Source: Clostridia bacterium
GTDB taxonomy: Bacteria; Bacillota; Clostridia; Christensenellales; CAAEEZ01
Length of the DNA stretch: 64,000 bases
Direction of reading: 5' to 3'
NCBI GenBank assembly: GCA_900755035.1
Contig: CAAEEZ010000014.1
Location: 1-64,000 of the forward strand
Both the position numbers and the translations under genes were made by a program. The notes beneath the pieces are model-generated. The model searched no databases, was not told where the DNA came from, and worked only from the letters and a program-made list of their open reading frames with translations. Numbering within the stretch: position 1 is the stretch's first letter; every line of letters starts with the position of its first letter. Of this stretch, positions 54,155-63,991 are shown in pieces.

Positions 54155-55330
54155 ATGAGATTATTTACATCTGAAAGCGTAACTGAGGGACATCCGGATA
54201 AGGTTTGTGACAAAATAGCCGATAGCATTCTTGACGCTATTTTGGAACAAGACAATAAAGCGCACGTAGCGTGTGAAGTATGCACAACTACAGGTTTGGT
54301 TATGCTACTTGGTGAAATAAGCGGGAAATTCCATATTGATTATCAAGACATAGTAAGAAATACCATAAAAGAGATTGGATACGTTGACGGCGATATTGGT
54401 TTCGACTACAAAAGTTGTGGTATTATCAACTCGCTTCATAAACAATCTGTGGATATTGCGCTAGGCGTAGATAACGCTAGCGAGCATAGAGAGGGTGGTC
54501 AAGAACTTGACTTAATAGGAGCAGGCGACCAAGGTATGATGTTTGGTTACGCATCGAACGAAACCGAGGAATATATGCCTCTTGCAATCACTCTTGCTCA
54601 CAAACTAACTATGCAACTTACGAAAGTAAGAAAAGACGGTGTAATGCCAGAGCTTAGACCCGACGGAAAAGCGCAAGTTACCGTTCAATACGGGGACGAC
54701 GGAAAGGCTGAAAGAGTACATACGATAGTCGTTTCAACTCATCACGACGCTAACGTTGATATGGATACTTTGCGTGAAAAAATTATCGACAAGGTAATTA
54801 AGGCGGTAATTCCAAGTGAACTACTAGACGAAAACACGTTGATTTACGTAAACCCTACGGGTAGATTCGTTATCGGCGGACCAAACGGCGATGCAGGCGT
54901 AACGGGTAGAAAAATTATCGTGGATACCTACGGTGGATATTCTGCTCACGGCGGTGGCGCACTAAGTGGTAAAGACCCTACGAAAGTGGATAGAAGCGCA
55001 ATGTATATGGCAAGATACGTATGCAAAAACTTAGTTGCAAGTGGTATTTGCCAAAAGGTACAATTACAAGTTGCTTACGCCATAGGTAGATCGCACCCTG
55101 TATCCGTAAACGTAAATACGTACGGTACGGGCAAAGTTAGCGACGAGACTATTTGCGATATAGTAAATAAGTTGTTCGATTTGCGTCCTGCCGCTATTAT
55201 CAAAAAACTTAAACTAGATAGACCTATCTACGCAGAAACTTCTAACTACGGACATTTCGGTAGAAAAGGTTTTACCTGGGAAGAGTTAGATATGGTAGAC
55301 AGCATCAAAAAGGAATATCAAAATATTTAA
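54155..55330 (+). CDS. metK: S-adenosylmethionine synthetase
   Basis: A 391-residue MAT enzyme making SAM from ATP and methionine. SVTEGHPDKVCD opens it; GAGDQGMMFGYA and GGGALSGKDPTKVDRSA are the hallmark ATP/phosphate loops. It starts 9 nt after rpoC with an AAGGAG site, so it is co-transcribed with rpoBC unless an internal promoter was missed. It supplies cofactor for the nearby rsmA and radical SAM gene products. Confidence 0.97.
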   Translation: MRLFTSESVTEGHPDKVCDKIADSILDAILEQDNKAHVACEVCTTTGLVMLLGEISGKFHIDYQDIVRNTIKEIGYVDGDIGFDYKSCGIINSLHKQSVDIALGVDNASEHREGGQELDLIGAGDQGMMFGYASNETEEYMPLAITLAHKLTMQLTKVRKDGVMPELRPDGKAQVTVQYGDDGKAERVHTIVVSTHHDANVDMDTLREKIIDKVIKAVIPSELLDENTLIYVNPTGRFVIGGPNGDAGVTGRKIIVDTYGGYSAHGGGALSGKDPTKVDRSAMYMARYVCKNLVASGICQKVQLQVAYAIGRSHPVSVNVNTYGTGKVSDETICDIVNKLFDLRPAAIIKKLKLDRPIYAETSNYGHFGRKGFTWEELDMVDSIKKEYQNI

Positions 55331-55342
55331 TCGAAGGTGTAT

Positions 55343-57562
55343 ATGACTATTCAAGGTTGCGTTGAACAAATAATATTTTGTAACGAAACGAATAATTATA
55401 TGGTAGTAGATTTGTCTTGCAGCGGTGAACTTATCACCGCTGTAGGTATATTTCCAACTATTCAAGTTGGCGAAACGCTAATGCTAGAAGGGGAATATCA
55501 AGTAAATCCCCGTTTTGGCGAGCAATTTAAGGTGTCTAACGTAAAGTTTGTAGCCCCCACGACCAAAGAGGACGTGGTGGCTTTTTTGTCTAGTGGACTT
55601 ATTAAGGGGCTTGGCAAAAACAAAGCAAAAAGTATAGTTGACGTCTTTGGCGAAAAAACGCTAGATATAATAGAAACTACACCTATTAGACTAACTGAGA
55701 TTAGAGGAATAGGCAAAAAAACCGCTATGGAAATAGCCGATTCCTACCAAGAAAATAAACAAATGAAAGATACTATAATGTATCTTCAAAAGTACGATAT
55801 AACTACGAATTTATCTATAAAAATATACAAAGCGTACAAGGGAAAAGTACAACGAGTATTAGAGGAAAATCCTTATAAACTTATCGACGATATAGACGGC
55901 GTTGGTTTTGTAATTGCCGATAGAATTGCTATGAGTATGGGCGTAAATTACGACAGCGTTCTAAGGATAAGGGCGGGGATAAACTACGTACTTACCGAAA
56001 AATGCACTCAAAGTGGAAATACTTGTTTACCTAAGGGCGAAACGATAAATGCAGTTATGGAAACTTTGAAAATTTACGAGGAAAATAAGATTACCGAAGT
56101 TTTGGACACGATGACTATTACGGGCGAAATAAAGGAAACCGTGATAGAGGAAAAAACTTTCGTAAGTAAAAATATATACTATTACAGCGAACTTGGTATC
56201 GCTGAAAAAATGATAGCGCTATTTAACGGTGCAAGCGAAATACATATAAACTTAGAAGCCGATATAAGCGAATTTGAGTTTGTAAACGGCATTAAACTAC
56301 ACGATGCGCAGAAAAAAGCAGTTGAAAACGCCGTGCAAAACGGAATAGAAATTATAACGGGTGGACCAGGAACGGGTAAAACCACCATTATAAAGGCAAT
56401 ACTATCTATTCTAAAAAGCAAAGGGCAAAAGGTGGCGCTTGCAGCCCCTACGGGAAGGGCAAGTAAAAGACTACAAGAGGCAACGGGCGAAAATGCAAAA
56501 ACGTTGCATAGACTACTTGGCATAAATCCAAGTAGCGACGGCGGTGCGTTCTTGTATAACGAAAGAAATAAGTTGCCGTACGATACCGTGATTATCGACG
56601 AGATAAGTATGGTGGACGTAATACTATTTAACTCCTTCTTAAAGGCGTTAGAAGTGGGTACTAGACTTATATTAGTAGGCGATAAGGACCAACTGCCTAG
56701 CGTAAGTCCCGGTAACGTGTTGAAGGATTTAATAAGTAGCAAAATATTCTCGGTAGATATGCTAACGCAAATTTACAGGCAGGACGAGGACAGCCTAATC
56801 ATTACTAACGCCCACAGGATAAATACGGGTGAAATGCCTATAATTACGGGCAAAGCCAAGGACTTTTTCTTTGAAGAACACCTATCTAGCGAGGACAACT
56901 TACAAACAGTATTAGACCTGTGCTACAAAAGACTACCAGGATATACGAAGGTAAGCCCAAAAGAAATACAAGTGCTTGCCCCTATAAAGCGTGGCGTGGA
57001 CGGAGTGAATAATCTAAACGTGGAGTTGCAAAAACTACTTAATCCGCCTAGCGATAGAAAGAGAGAATTGCACCACGGCTCTACTATATTTAGAGAGGGC
57101 GACAAGGTAATGCAAACCGTAAATAACTACGACTTAGAGTGGACGGGTGAAACGGACGGTGTGGGCGTATTTAACGGAGATATGGGCGAAATTCGAAGGA
57201 TAAACACCTCGGATAAAACGATCGAAGTGGAGTTTGAAGACGGAAGGAGAGCCGTTTATTCGGACGGAGAGTTTGACCAACTTATTCTAAGTTACGCCAT
57301 AAGCATACACAAAAGTCAGGGTAGCGAGTTCGACGTATTAGTTATTTGTATAAGTAGCGGTGGCTACATAATGCTGAATAGAAATTTGCTATATACGGCG
57401 GTAACTAGGGCAAAAAAAACCGTGATAATAGTCGGCAGTAAAAAACATTTATACCATATGGTAAAAAACGACGAAGTAACTACAAGATACAGTCTACTAA
57501 GATATTTGCTTACTCAAACTATGAATGCGGGAAGGACGATAGGATATTATGACGGATTTTAA
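55343..57562 (+). CDS. recD2: RecD2-type 5'-3' DNA helicase
   Basis: A 739-residue RecD2/RecD-like superfamily 1B helicase, the type found in bacteria without a classic RecBCD. An N-terminal OB/HhH region (residues about 1-300, with IKGLGKNKA and IRGIGKKTA hairpins) precedes Walker A GGPGTGKTT, Walker B IDEISMVD, and the C-terminal SYAISIHKSQGSEFD and YTAVTRAKK motifs. I use ATG 55343 because GAAGG sits 5 nt upstream; GTG 55337 is an alternative start. The gene starts 12 nt after metK and overlaps comF by 14 nt. Confidence 0.94.
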   Translation: MTIQGCVEQIIFCNETNNYMVVDLSCSGELITAVGIFPTIQVGETLMLEGEYQVNPRFGEQFKVSNVKFVAPTTKEDVVAFLSSGLIKGLGKNKAKSIVDVFGEKTLDIIETTPIRLTEIRGIGKKTAMEIADSYQENKQMKDTIMYLQKYDITTNLSIKIYKAYKGKVQRVLEENPYKLIDDIDGVGFVIADRIAMSMGVNYDSVLRIRAGINYVLTEKCTQSGNTCLPKGETINAVMETLKIYEENKITEVLDTMTITGEIKETVIEEKTFVSKNIYYYSELGIAEKMIALFNGASEIHINLEADISEFEFVNGIKLHDAQKKAVENAVQNGIEIITGGPGTGKTTIIKAILSILKSKGQKVALAAPTGRASKRLQEATGENAKTLHRLLGINPSSDGGAFLYNERNKLPYDTVIIDEISMVDVILFNSFLKALEVGTRLILVGDKDQLPSVSPGNVLKDLISSKIFSVDMLTQIYRQDEDSLIITNAHRINTGEMPIITGKAKDFFFEEHLSSEDNLQTVLDLCYKRLPGYTKVSPKEIQVLAPIKRGVDGVNNLNVELQKLLNPPSDRKRELHHGSTIFREGDKVMQTVNNYDLEWTGETDGVGVFNGDMGEIRRINTSDKTIEVEFEDGRRAVYSDGEFDQLILSYAISIHKSQGSEFDVLVICISSGGYIMLNRNLLYTAVTRAKKTVIIVGSKKHLYHMVKNDEVTTRYSLLRYLLTQTMNAGRTIGYYDGF

Positions 57563-58355
57563 GGGTAAGATGCTAAATTTTAGGTACGACCTAGCAAGAA
57601 AAAGCAACAAGCTAAGGGAGAAAGCCGAGAAAAATAAGGCGATTAAATGCACGTTAAACGGAATTTTCCCCGAAGATATTACGTGTAATTATTGTGGAAA
57701 AGAACTTAGTAAGAAAAGTCGTAGTGGATTATGCGACGAGTGCTTGCAAAAGTTAAGGAAAAACGACGGCAGAATTTGCGTAACTTGTGGTAGACCGTTC
57801 GATAGCGAAACGGACTATTGCTTAGGTTGTCAAAACAACGAGCGATTTTTCGAATTTTGTAGGTCGCCACTAGTGTACGAAGGGATAGCAAAGGAGTTAA
57901 TGCACGCTTTTAAGTTTAGCGGGAAGCGTTATCTTGCAAAATACTTCGTTAGTTTTATGATAGATACCTATCTAGATAATCCTTTTAATTGCGACGTCGT
58001 TATCGCAGTGCCTATTTCAAAACGCAAGTATTTGGAGCGTGGATATAATCAAAGTGAACTGCTTGCAAAGGAATTAGCAAATAGATTGAATATCGAGTAC
58101 GACGATAGTCTACTTGAAAAGATTAAGGATACTAAAAATCAGGTTGGATTAGGTAAAAAGGAAAGAATAGAAAATTTGCGAGGTGCGTTTCTTGCCTCAA
58201 AAGAGGTAAAGGGCAAAACCGTGCTACTAATAGACGACGTACTTACTACGGGTAGCACCGTAAACGAGTGTAGCAAAGAACTAATGAAAAAGGGCGCTAA
58301 TAGCGTGCAAGTTATAACGGCTACGTCGGTAGAAGAAAAATATTATATGGTGTAG
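57549..58355 (+). CDS. comF: ComF family protein (phosphoribosyltransferase fold)
   Basis: A 268-residue ComF-like protein. The N-terminal zinc-binding region has CNYC, CDEC, CVTC and CLGC pairs. The C-terminal phosphoribosyltransferase domain has the PRPP loop VLLIDDVLTTGSTVNEC. In naturally competent bacteria ComF helps imported single-stranded DNA recombination; here it overlaps recD2 by 14 nt, consistent with DNA processing. No comFA homologue is adjacent. The ATG is preceded by AGGAT. Confidence 0.93.
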   Translation: MTDFKGKMLNFRYDLARKSNKLREKAEKNKAIKCTLNGIFPEDITCNYCGKELSKKSRSGLCDECLQKLRKNDGRICVTCGRPFDSETDYCLGCQNNERFFEFCRSPLVYEGIAKELMHAFKFSGKRYLAKYFVSFMIDTYLDNPFNCDVVIAVPISKRKYLERGYNQSELLAKELANRLNIEYDDSLLEKIKDTKNQVGLGKKERIENLRGAFLASKEVKGKTVLLIDDVLTTGSTVNECSKELMKKGANSVQVITATSVEEKYYMV

Positions 58356-58415
58356 TTTTTACAAAATACGCCGTTTATCGTAGATAATATTAAATATATA
58401 TGTATATATATTGTG

Positions 58416-58444
58416 TTTACACTTTTTTGCTTTTAGTGTAGAAT
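58416..58444 (+). promoter_or_regulatory. Promoter of secA
   Basis: TTTACA (58416-58421), 17-nt spacer, TAGAAT (58439-58444). It lies 25 bp before secA, starting a new secA-prfB-tsaD unit. Confidence 0.75.
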
Positions 58445-58468
58445 AGAAGTAGCATTATAGGAGAAGAT

Positions 58469-61126
58469 ATGAGTATTTTTAATAAAATCTTTTTATCCGA
58501 AAACGATAGAAACGTAAAAAAAATCAAAAAAATTGCCGATAAAGTATTAGAACTAGACGAGCAATTTTCCAAAAAGAGCGACGAAGAGTTAAAAAACCTT
58601 ACTGCGACTCTAAAAGAAAGATATCAACAAGGCGAAAGTTTGGATAGCCTTTTGCCCGAAGCGTTTGCAAATTGCAGAGAGGCTGCGTGTAGAGTGCTTA
58701 AAATGAAGCACTTCCCCGTACAAGTTATGGGTGGCGTGTGCTTGCACCAAGGCAGAATAGCCGAAATGCACACGGGTGAAGGTAAAACGCTCGTTGCAAC
58801 CTTACCAGCATACCTTAACGCACTTGCTGGAAGGGGCGTATTCGTAGTAACCGTCAACGACTATCTAGCATCAAGGGATGCTCAGTGGATGGGCAAGATA
58901 TACAAGTTTTTAGGCTTGACGGTAGGCGTAGTCGTTAGTGGAATGAAACCCGAGGAAAAGAAGAAGGCTTATTCTTGCGATATAATTTACGCAACTAACA
59001 ACGAACTAGGCTTTGACTATCTAAGAGATAATATGGTGCTAGACAAGGACGACAAAGTGCAAAAAGACTTGTACTTTGCAATCGTGGACGAGGTGGATAG
59101 TATCCTTATCGACGAGGCGAGAACACCGCTTATCATTAGTGGCGCAGGTAGTAAGTCTAGCGACTTATACGTAAAGGCAAATCGTTTTGTAAAAGGCTTA
59201 AATGAAGACGACTATTTCGTAGAAGAAAAGGACAAAACGGTAAACCTTACCGAAGAAGGCGTAGCAAAGGCAGAACTTTATTTTAAGCTTGAAAACCTTG
59301 CAGACCCAAATAATACCGACCTTGTACATCATATTCGCCAAGCGTTAAAAGCGAATATTATTATGAAGAAAGATAGCGACTATATCGTATCCGACGGCGA
59401 AGTGCTAATCGTAGACGAGTTTACAGGTAGAATTATGATAGGTCGTAGATATAGCGACGGCTTGCACCAAGCAATCGAAGCAAAGGAAAACGTTGCGATT
59501 AGGGCTGAAAACAAGACGATGGCTACCATTACATTCCAAAACTATTTTAGGTTATTTGAAAAGTTAAGTGGTATGACGGGTACTGCAAAAACCGAAGAAG
59601 AGGAATTTAAGGGTATTTACGGGCTAGACGTAGTGGTGCTTCCAACAAACTTGCCTATAAAAAGGATAGACGAAAACGACGTTATTTACCCAACCGTAAA
59701 AGGCAAAATCAAGTGCATTATCGAAGATATTAAGGAGTGTTACGACCGTGGTCAACCTGTCTTAGTAGGTACTATTACGGTTGAAAAGAGTGAAGCGCTA
59801 GCAAAGGAACTAAGAAGAGAAAAAATACCTTGCAAAGTGCTAAACGCTAAAAACCACGCACTAGAAGCAGAAATCGTAGCGCAAGCAGGTAAGAAAGGCG
59901 CAGTTACTATTGCAACTAATATGGCTGGTCGTGGTACGGATATTTTGCTAGGTGGTAACCCAGAATTTTTGGCAAAAGAAGAAATGCAAAAACTTGGTTA
60001 CGAGCTAGATATTATCGAGCAAGCAACTTCTTTTGCAACCATTACCGACGAACAAGTACTAAAAGCAAGAGAAAAATACAACGAGTTATACGCTAAATAC
60101 AAAGAGCAAACCGATAAGGAAAAAGCAGAAGTTAAGGCAGTAGGCGGACTACGTATTATAGGTACTGAAAGGCACGAAAGTAGACGTATCGACAACCAAT
60201 TACGTGGTCGTGCAGGTCGTCAAGGCGACGAAGGTTCTTCTATTTTCTACATATCTATGGAGGACGACCTAACTAGGTTGTTTGGTGGCGACAAAATGAA
60301 GGCAGTTGCAGAAACCTTGCACGCCGAGGAAGATATGCCTATAACAAACGCCATTATATCCAAGTCGATTGAAAGAGCGCAAAAGAGCGTAGAAGGCAGA
60401 AACTACTCTATAAGAAAACAAGTGCTAGCTTACGATAACGTAATGAACAAGCAAAGGGAGATTATCTACCAAGAAAGAAATAAGATTTTGGACGGAGTAG
60501 AACTTCATAGCCAATTACTTGATATGATAAATCCTATTGCTCAAAACGTAGTAGGGTACTACGCCGACTACGATACCGACTTTAACGAGTGGGATTACGA
60601 TGCGTTTAATAGGGCTATCGAGGCAAGACTACTTGACCAAGGCACGAACTTTATGACGCCTAAAAAAGCGGCTGTGTTCGACGTGTACAAGTTGTCCGAG
60701 ATGATTACCGAAGAGGCAATTAAGCAATACGAGGCTAAAATAGAAAGGGCAAAAGAGCAAGGTATCGACTTTACTAAAATAGAAAGATTCATTATGTTGA
60801 AAGTAATAGATACCAAGTGGATGGCGCATATCGACGATATGGACGTATTAAGGCACGGTATCGGTCTACGTGCGTACGGTCAACGTGACCCGGTTGTTGC
60901 ATATCAAAAGGAAGGCTTTGATATGTTCGAGGAAATGCTTGACGCAATCAAAACCGACACGGTATGCTTCCTTCTTAAAGTAAGCGTAGAGGAAAAGGAA
61001 CAAAACCAAGAGGAAATCGTAAAAAATTCGAGTGCAAAACACGCTAAAAAGACGGTGGGAAGGAACGATCCTTGCCCTTGCGGAAGTGGTAAAAAGTACA
61101 AGAATTGTTGCGGTAAAAACCTATAA
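58469..61126 (+). CDS. secA: Preprotein translocase ATPase SecA
   Basis: An 885-residue SecA, motor of Sec-dependent export. Walker A MHTGEGKTLVATLPAYL, Walker B VDEVDSILIDEARTP, NMAGRGTDILLGGN and RGRAGRQGDEGSS are present. The C-terminus has the SecB/phospholipid-type zinc motif CPCGSGKKYKNCC. AGGAGA precedes the ATG. It would export the giant lipoprotein encoded at 19-36 kb. Confidence 0.98.
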   Translation: MSIFNKIFLSENDRNVKKIKKIADKVLELDEQFSKKSDEELKNLTATLKERYQQGESLDSLLPEAFANCREAACRVLKMKHFPVQVMGGVCLHQGRIAEMHTGEGKTLVATLPAYLNALAGRGVFVVTVNDYLASRDAQWMGKIYKFLGLTVGVVVSGMKPEEKKKAYSCDIIYATNNELGFDYLRDNMVLDKDDKVQKDLYFAIVDEVDSILIDEARTPLIISGAGSKSSDLYVKANRFVKGLNEDDYFVEEKDKTVNLTEEGVAKAELYFKLENLADPNNTDLVHHIRQALKANIIMKKDSDYIVSDGEVLIVDEFTGRIMIGRRYSDGLHQAIEAKENVAIRAENKTMATITFQNYFRLFEKLSGMTGTAKTEEEEFKGIYGLDVVVLPTNLPIKRIDENDVIYPTVKGKIKCIIEDIKECYDRGQPVLVGTITVEKSEALAKELRREKIPCKVLNAKNHALEAEIVAQAGKKGAVTIATNMAGRGTDILLGGNPEFLAKEEMQKLGYELDIIEQATSFATITDEQVLKAREKYNELYAKYKEQTDKEKAEVKAVGGLRIIGTERHESRRIDNQLRGRAGRQGDEGSSIFYISMEDDLTRLFGGDKMKAVAETLHAEEDMPITNAIISKSIERAQKSVEGRNYSIRKQVLAYDNVMNKQREIIYQERNKILDGVELHSQLLDMINPIAQNVVGYYADYDTDFNEWDYDAFNRAIEARLLDQGTNFMTPKKAAVFDVYKLSEMITEEAIKQYEAKIERAKEQGIDFTKIERFIMLKVIDTKWMAHIDDMDVLRHGIGLRAYGQRDPVVAYQKEGFDMFEEMLDAIKTDTVCFLLKVSVEEKEQNQEEIVKNSSAKHAKKTVGRNDPCPCGSGKKYKNCCGKNL

Positions 61127-61141
61127 ACCCCAAGGAGAGAT

Positions 61142-62243
61142 ATGATAGATTTTTTTGAAACCAGACAAACGCTGAAAAGACTTAGGGGAATAGTCGTTTC
61201 GGCGGGGGAGTCTCTTTGACTTAAATAAGGTAAAAGAAGAGATAGAGAAACTAACCGAGGAGCAGAACAAGGAAGATTTTTGGCTAGATACCGAAAACGC
61301 TCAAAAAGTATCGGCTACCTTAAAACGTAATCAAAATAAAATAAATAAGAACGTTGCTTTTTTGTCTAGGATAGACGACCTTGAAACTATGGTGGACTTA
61401 GTTGAAGAAGAAATGGACGAAAAAGAGGCAGAGGAAATTGAAAACGAACTAAAAAGCCTAGAAGCCGACCTAGAAAAATATAGGTTAGAAACGCTATTTA
61501 AGGGCAAGTACGACGGCTTAAACGCCATACTTACCTTGCACGCAGGAGCGGGCGGAACAGAGGCTCAGGATTGGGCAAGTATGCTGTTTAGAATGTATTC
61601 AAGGTACGTGGAAAAGAGCGAAAAATTCTCACTTAGCGTGCTTGACGTTCTTGACGGCGACGAGGCTGGCTACAAGTCCATTACGTTTAGAATAGAAGGC
61701 GACAATGCGTACGGCTTTTTCAAGGCGGAAAAGGGCGTTCATAGGCTGGTTCGAATATCGCCGTTTGACGCTAATAAGCGTAGGCACACGTCGTTTGCAT
61801 CTCTTGACGTAATGCCTGAGATAATCGACAACGACGAAATAGTTATTCGCCCCGAGGAAATAAAGGTGGATACCTACCGAAGCAGTGGAGCGGGTGGTCA
61901 GCACGTAAATAAAACGTCGTCGGCAGTAAGAATGACGCATATCCCAACGGGAATAATCGTTCAGTGCCAAAACGAAAGAAGTCAAATACAAAATAGAGAA
62001 ACGGCGCTTAATATGCTGAAAGGTAAACTTGCCGAATTAAAAGAAAGAAAACAGCAAGAAGAAGCGCAAAATATTCAGGGCGACCTAAAAAAGATAGAAT
62101 GGGGTAGCCAAATAAGAAGTTACGTATTTTGCCCTTACACTATGGTAAAGGACCACCGTACAGGATACGAAACGGGCAATATTCAAGCAGTAATGGACGG
62201 AGAAATAGAGGATTTTATTTACGAATACCTAAAACGTTGCTAA
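61142..62243 (+). CDS. prfB: Peptide chain release factor 2, programmed +1 frameshift
   Basis: Frame 1 runs 61142-61216 (25 codons) into an in-frame TGA at 61217. Frame 2 resumes at 61218 and ends at 62243, giving 366 residues, the normal RF2 length. The slip site CTT TGA C has an SD-like GGGGGAG (61204-61210) three bases upstream, the classic autoregulatory arrangement that senses RF2 shortage. The UGA-recognising tripeptide SPF (RISPFDANK) and the catalytic GGQ (SSGAGGQHVNKT) are present. The start has GGAGAGAT just upstream and follows secA by 15 nt. Confidence 0.97.
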
Positions 62244-62244
62244 T

Positions 62245-63306
62245 ATGACTTACGAAGAAATAATTGAGGAAAAATTTAATAAAATCAGGGACAAGGAAGA
62301 TATCGTAATTTTGGGTATCGAGTCTAGTTGCGACGAAACTGCTGCTTCTGTGGTAAGGGGCGGAAGAGAGGTGCTTTCAAATATCGTTGCCTCGCAAATA
62401 GATATTCACCGTAGGTTTGGTGGAGTCGTACCTGAAATAGCAAGTAGAAATCACGTAACTGCAATAGACAACGTGGTAAAAAACGCATTAAAGGACGCAA
62501 ATATGACCTTGGACGACGTGGACTGTATAGCAGTTACTTACGGGGCAGGGCTACTTGGAGCACTAATAGTTGGCGTAAGTTATGCAAAAGCACTTTCTTT
62601 TGCTAAAAAAATACCACTAATTGCAGTTAGCCACGTAAAAGGGCATATATCGGCAAATTACGTCGCTAATAAAGAGTTAGAGCCACCGTATATCTGTTTG
62701 CTTTGTTCGGGCGGACATACTGCTATTATAAAGGCAAAAGACTACGGCACCGTTGAAATGCTAGGTTCTACGCAGGACGACGCAGTAGGCGAAGCGTTCG
62801 ATAAGGTAGCAAGAGTATTAGGCTTGCCGTACCCTGGTGGACCCGAGGTACAAAAACTTGCTAGGGAAGGCAAGGCGAATATTCCTTTTCCAAAGCCGTA
62901 TAAAAACGAAAAGCATTACAATTTTTCTTATAGTGGCATTAAAACGGGTGTAATAAATTACGTTAGAAACAACGAGGATAGAAAAGTCGAGATAAACAAG
63001 GCGGACGTAGCGCGCTCTTTTCAAGAGGTGGCAGTGTCTATGTTAGTTGACAACGCAGTTAGAGCGGCAGAGGATACGGGCATTAAAAAAATAGTAGTTG
63101 CAGGTGGCGTAGGTGCAAACGAAAGGCTAAGGGAATTGCTTAGCCAAAAGGCAAAGAAAAAAGGTATAGAAGTGTACTATCCGCCACTAAAATTATGCAC
63201 GGACAACGCCGTTATGATAGCAAGTTGCGCTTACTTTATGATAAAGTCGGGCGCAAGACCTGCTAAGGCAGATTTGGACGCTAGTTCAACGGTAAAAATT
63301 CAGTAA
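62245..63306 (+). CDS. tsaD: tRNA N6-threonylcarbamoyladenosine transferase subunit TsaD
   Basis: A 353-residue Kae1/TsaD, which transfers threonylcarbamoyl to A37 of ANN-decoding tRNAs. ILGIESSCDETAAS, the metal ligands HVKGH, GGHTAII and VAGGVGANERL are visible. A short charged N-terminal extension (about 18 residues) precedes the family start. The ATG is one base after the prfB stop with no clear ribosome binding site, so coupling is likely. TsaB, TsaC and TsaE are not in the window. Confidence 0.96.
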   Translation: MTYEEIIEEKFNKIRDKEDIVILGIESSCDETAASVVRGGREVLSNIVASQIDIHRRFGGVVPEIASRNHVTAIDNVVKNALKDANMTLDDVDCIAVTYGAGLLGALIVGVSYAKALSFAKKIPLIAVSHVKGHISANYVANKELEPPYICLLCSGGHTAIIKAKDYGTVEMLGSTQDDAVGEAFDKVARVLGLPYPGGPEVQKLAREGKANIPFPKPYKNEKHYNFSYSGIKTGVINYVRNNEDRKVEINKADVARSFQEVAVSMLVDNAVRAAEDTGIKKIVVAGGVGANERLRELLSQKAKKKGIEVYYPPLKLCTDNAVMIASCAYFMIKSGARPAKADLDASSTVKIQ

Positions 63307-63340
63307 AAAAAGCCCTTAAATTAGGGCTTTTTATTTTTTC
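63307..63340 (+). terminator. Rho-independent terminator of secA-prfB-tsaD
   Basis: AAAAAGCCCT/AGGGCTTTTT stem, TAAATT loop, T-rich tail. From here to 63560 the DNA is AT-rich with nothing recognised. Confidence 0.9.
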
Positions 63341-63564
63341 GTTTTAGTTTATAAAAGTTAGGAAAAGGGAGTTTTTAGTAGCAAGGCAAGTAAGCGATAA
63401 AAAACGGTTTTGTATAGTATATATATTTATATCTAATATCTATAACAATATTTATCTAGTGGCTGTAAATTCCTTGATTTTGGATATAAAATATGCTAAA
63501 TTATACTTATAAAAAAATTTTTTTCAATAATATTTTATAATTTTTCAAAAGCAGTACAATTTAT

Positions 63565-63593
63565 TTGACATATTGTCTAAATATTGATAAAAT
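63565..63593 (+). promoter_or_regulatory. Promoter of the str operon
   Basis: Perfect TTGACA (63565-63570), 17-nt spacer, TAAAAT (63588-63593). The transcript would begin about 50 nt before the L7Ae-like gene. Confidence 0.85.
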
Positions 63594-63647
63594 GATATAA
63601 CTTGTAGTAGGTGCAAGTATTATAATATTGTCAAAAATATTAGGATA

Positions 63648-63902
63648 ATGGAAGAGTTAAAAGAAAAACTTGCTAACAAAACTTTAAGAGTCGTTGGTTT
63701 AAGACAAGTCTTAAAGGGTTTAGATAAAGGCGAGATCGGGTGTGTTATTCTCGCCAAAGACGCAGATAGTTATTTCAAAAGATGCGTTACCGAAAGCGCA
63801 AAAGAAAGCGGCGTTAAAGTAATCGAGGTACAATCCAAAGTATTACTTGCTTCCTATTGTAACGTCGAAGTGCTGGTGGGCGTAGCCGGACTGAAATGCT
63901 AA
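63648..63902 (+). CDS. rplGB: L7Ae-family ribosomal/K-turn-binding protein (YbxF-like)
   Basis: An 84-residue L7Ae/L30e-family protein. LANKTLRVVGLRQVLKGLDKGEIGCVILAKDAD is split here into the usual N-terminal helix and beta strand, followed by VKVIEVQSKVLLA and VGVAGLKC. YbxF proteins bind kink-turn RNA and sit just before rpsL in Firmicutes, as here. The ribosome binding site is weak (AGG 3 nt from the ATG). Confidence 0.9.
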   Translation: MEELKEKLANKTLRVVGLRQVLKGLDKGEIGCVILAKDADSYFKRCVTESAKESGVKVIEVQSKVLLASYCNVEVLVGVAGLKC

Positions 63903-63906
63903 AAGC

Positions 63907-63965
63907 AAGCATCTGTGCTTAAACAGAAATAGTATGGGTATCCTTCGGGGTTGCTGGACACTCAT
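63907..63965 (+). promoter_or_regulatory. Structured leader between the L7Ae-like gene and rpsL
   Basis: Two hairpins. AAGCA-TCTG-TGCTT spans 63907-63920. The longer one has an outer ATGGGT (63934-63939) / ACTCAT (63960-63965) stem, an inner ATCC-TTCG-GGGT stem-loop, and a one-sided 8-nt bulge TGCTGGAC. There is no U-tract, so this is not a terminator; a protein-binding leader is possible. Confidence 0.45.
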
Positions 63966-63991
63966 CCGAAAAATTTACAGGAGGTAATACA

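Noticed and set aside
58391..58411. AT palindrome upstream of secA as an operator
   Set aside because: It is an alternating AT stretch expected by chance in such DNA, and it has no second copy or link to a regulator.
61140..61362. prfB as a broken gene or sequencing frameshift
   Set aside because: The CTT TGA C slip site with an upstream SD-like run is the conserved programmed frameshift of RF2.
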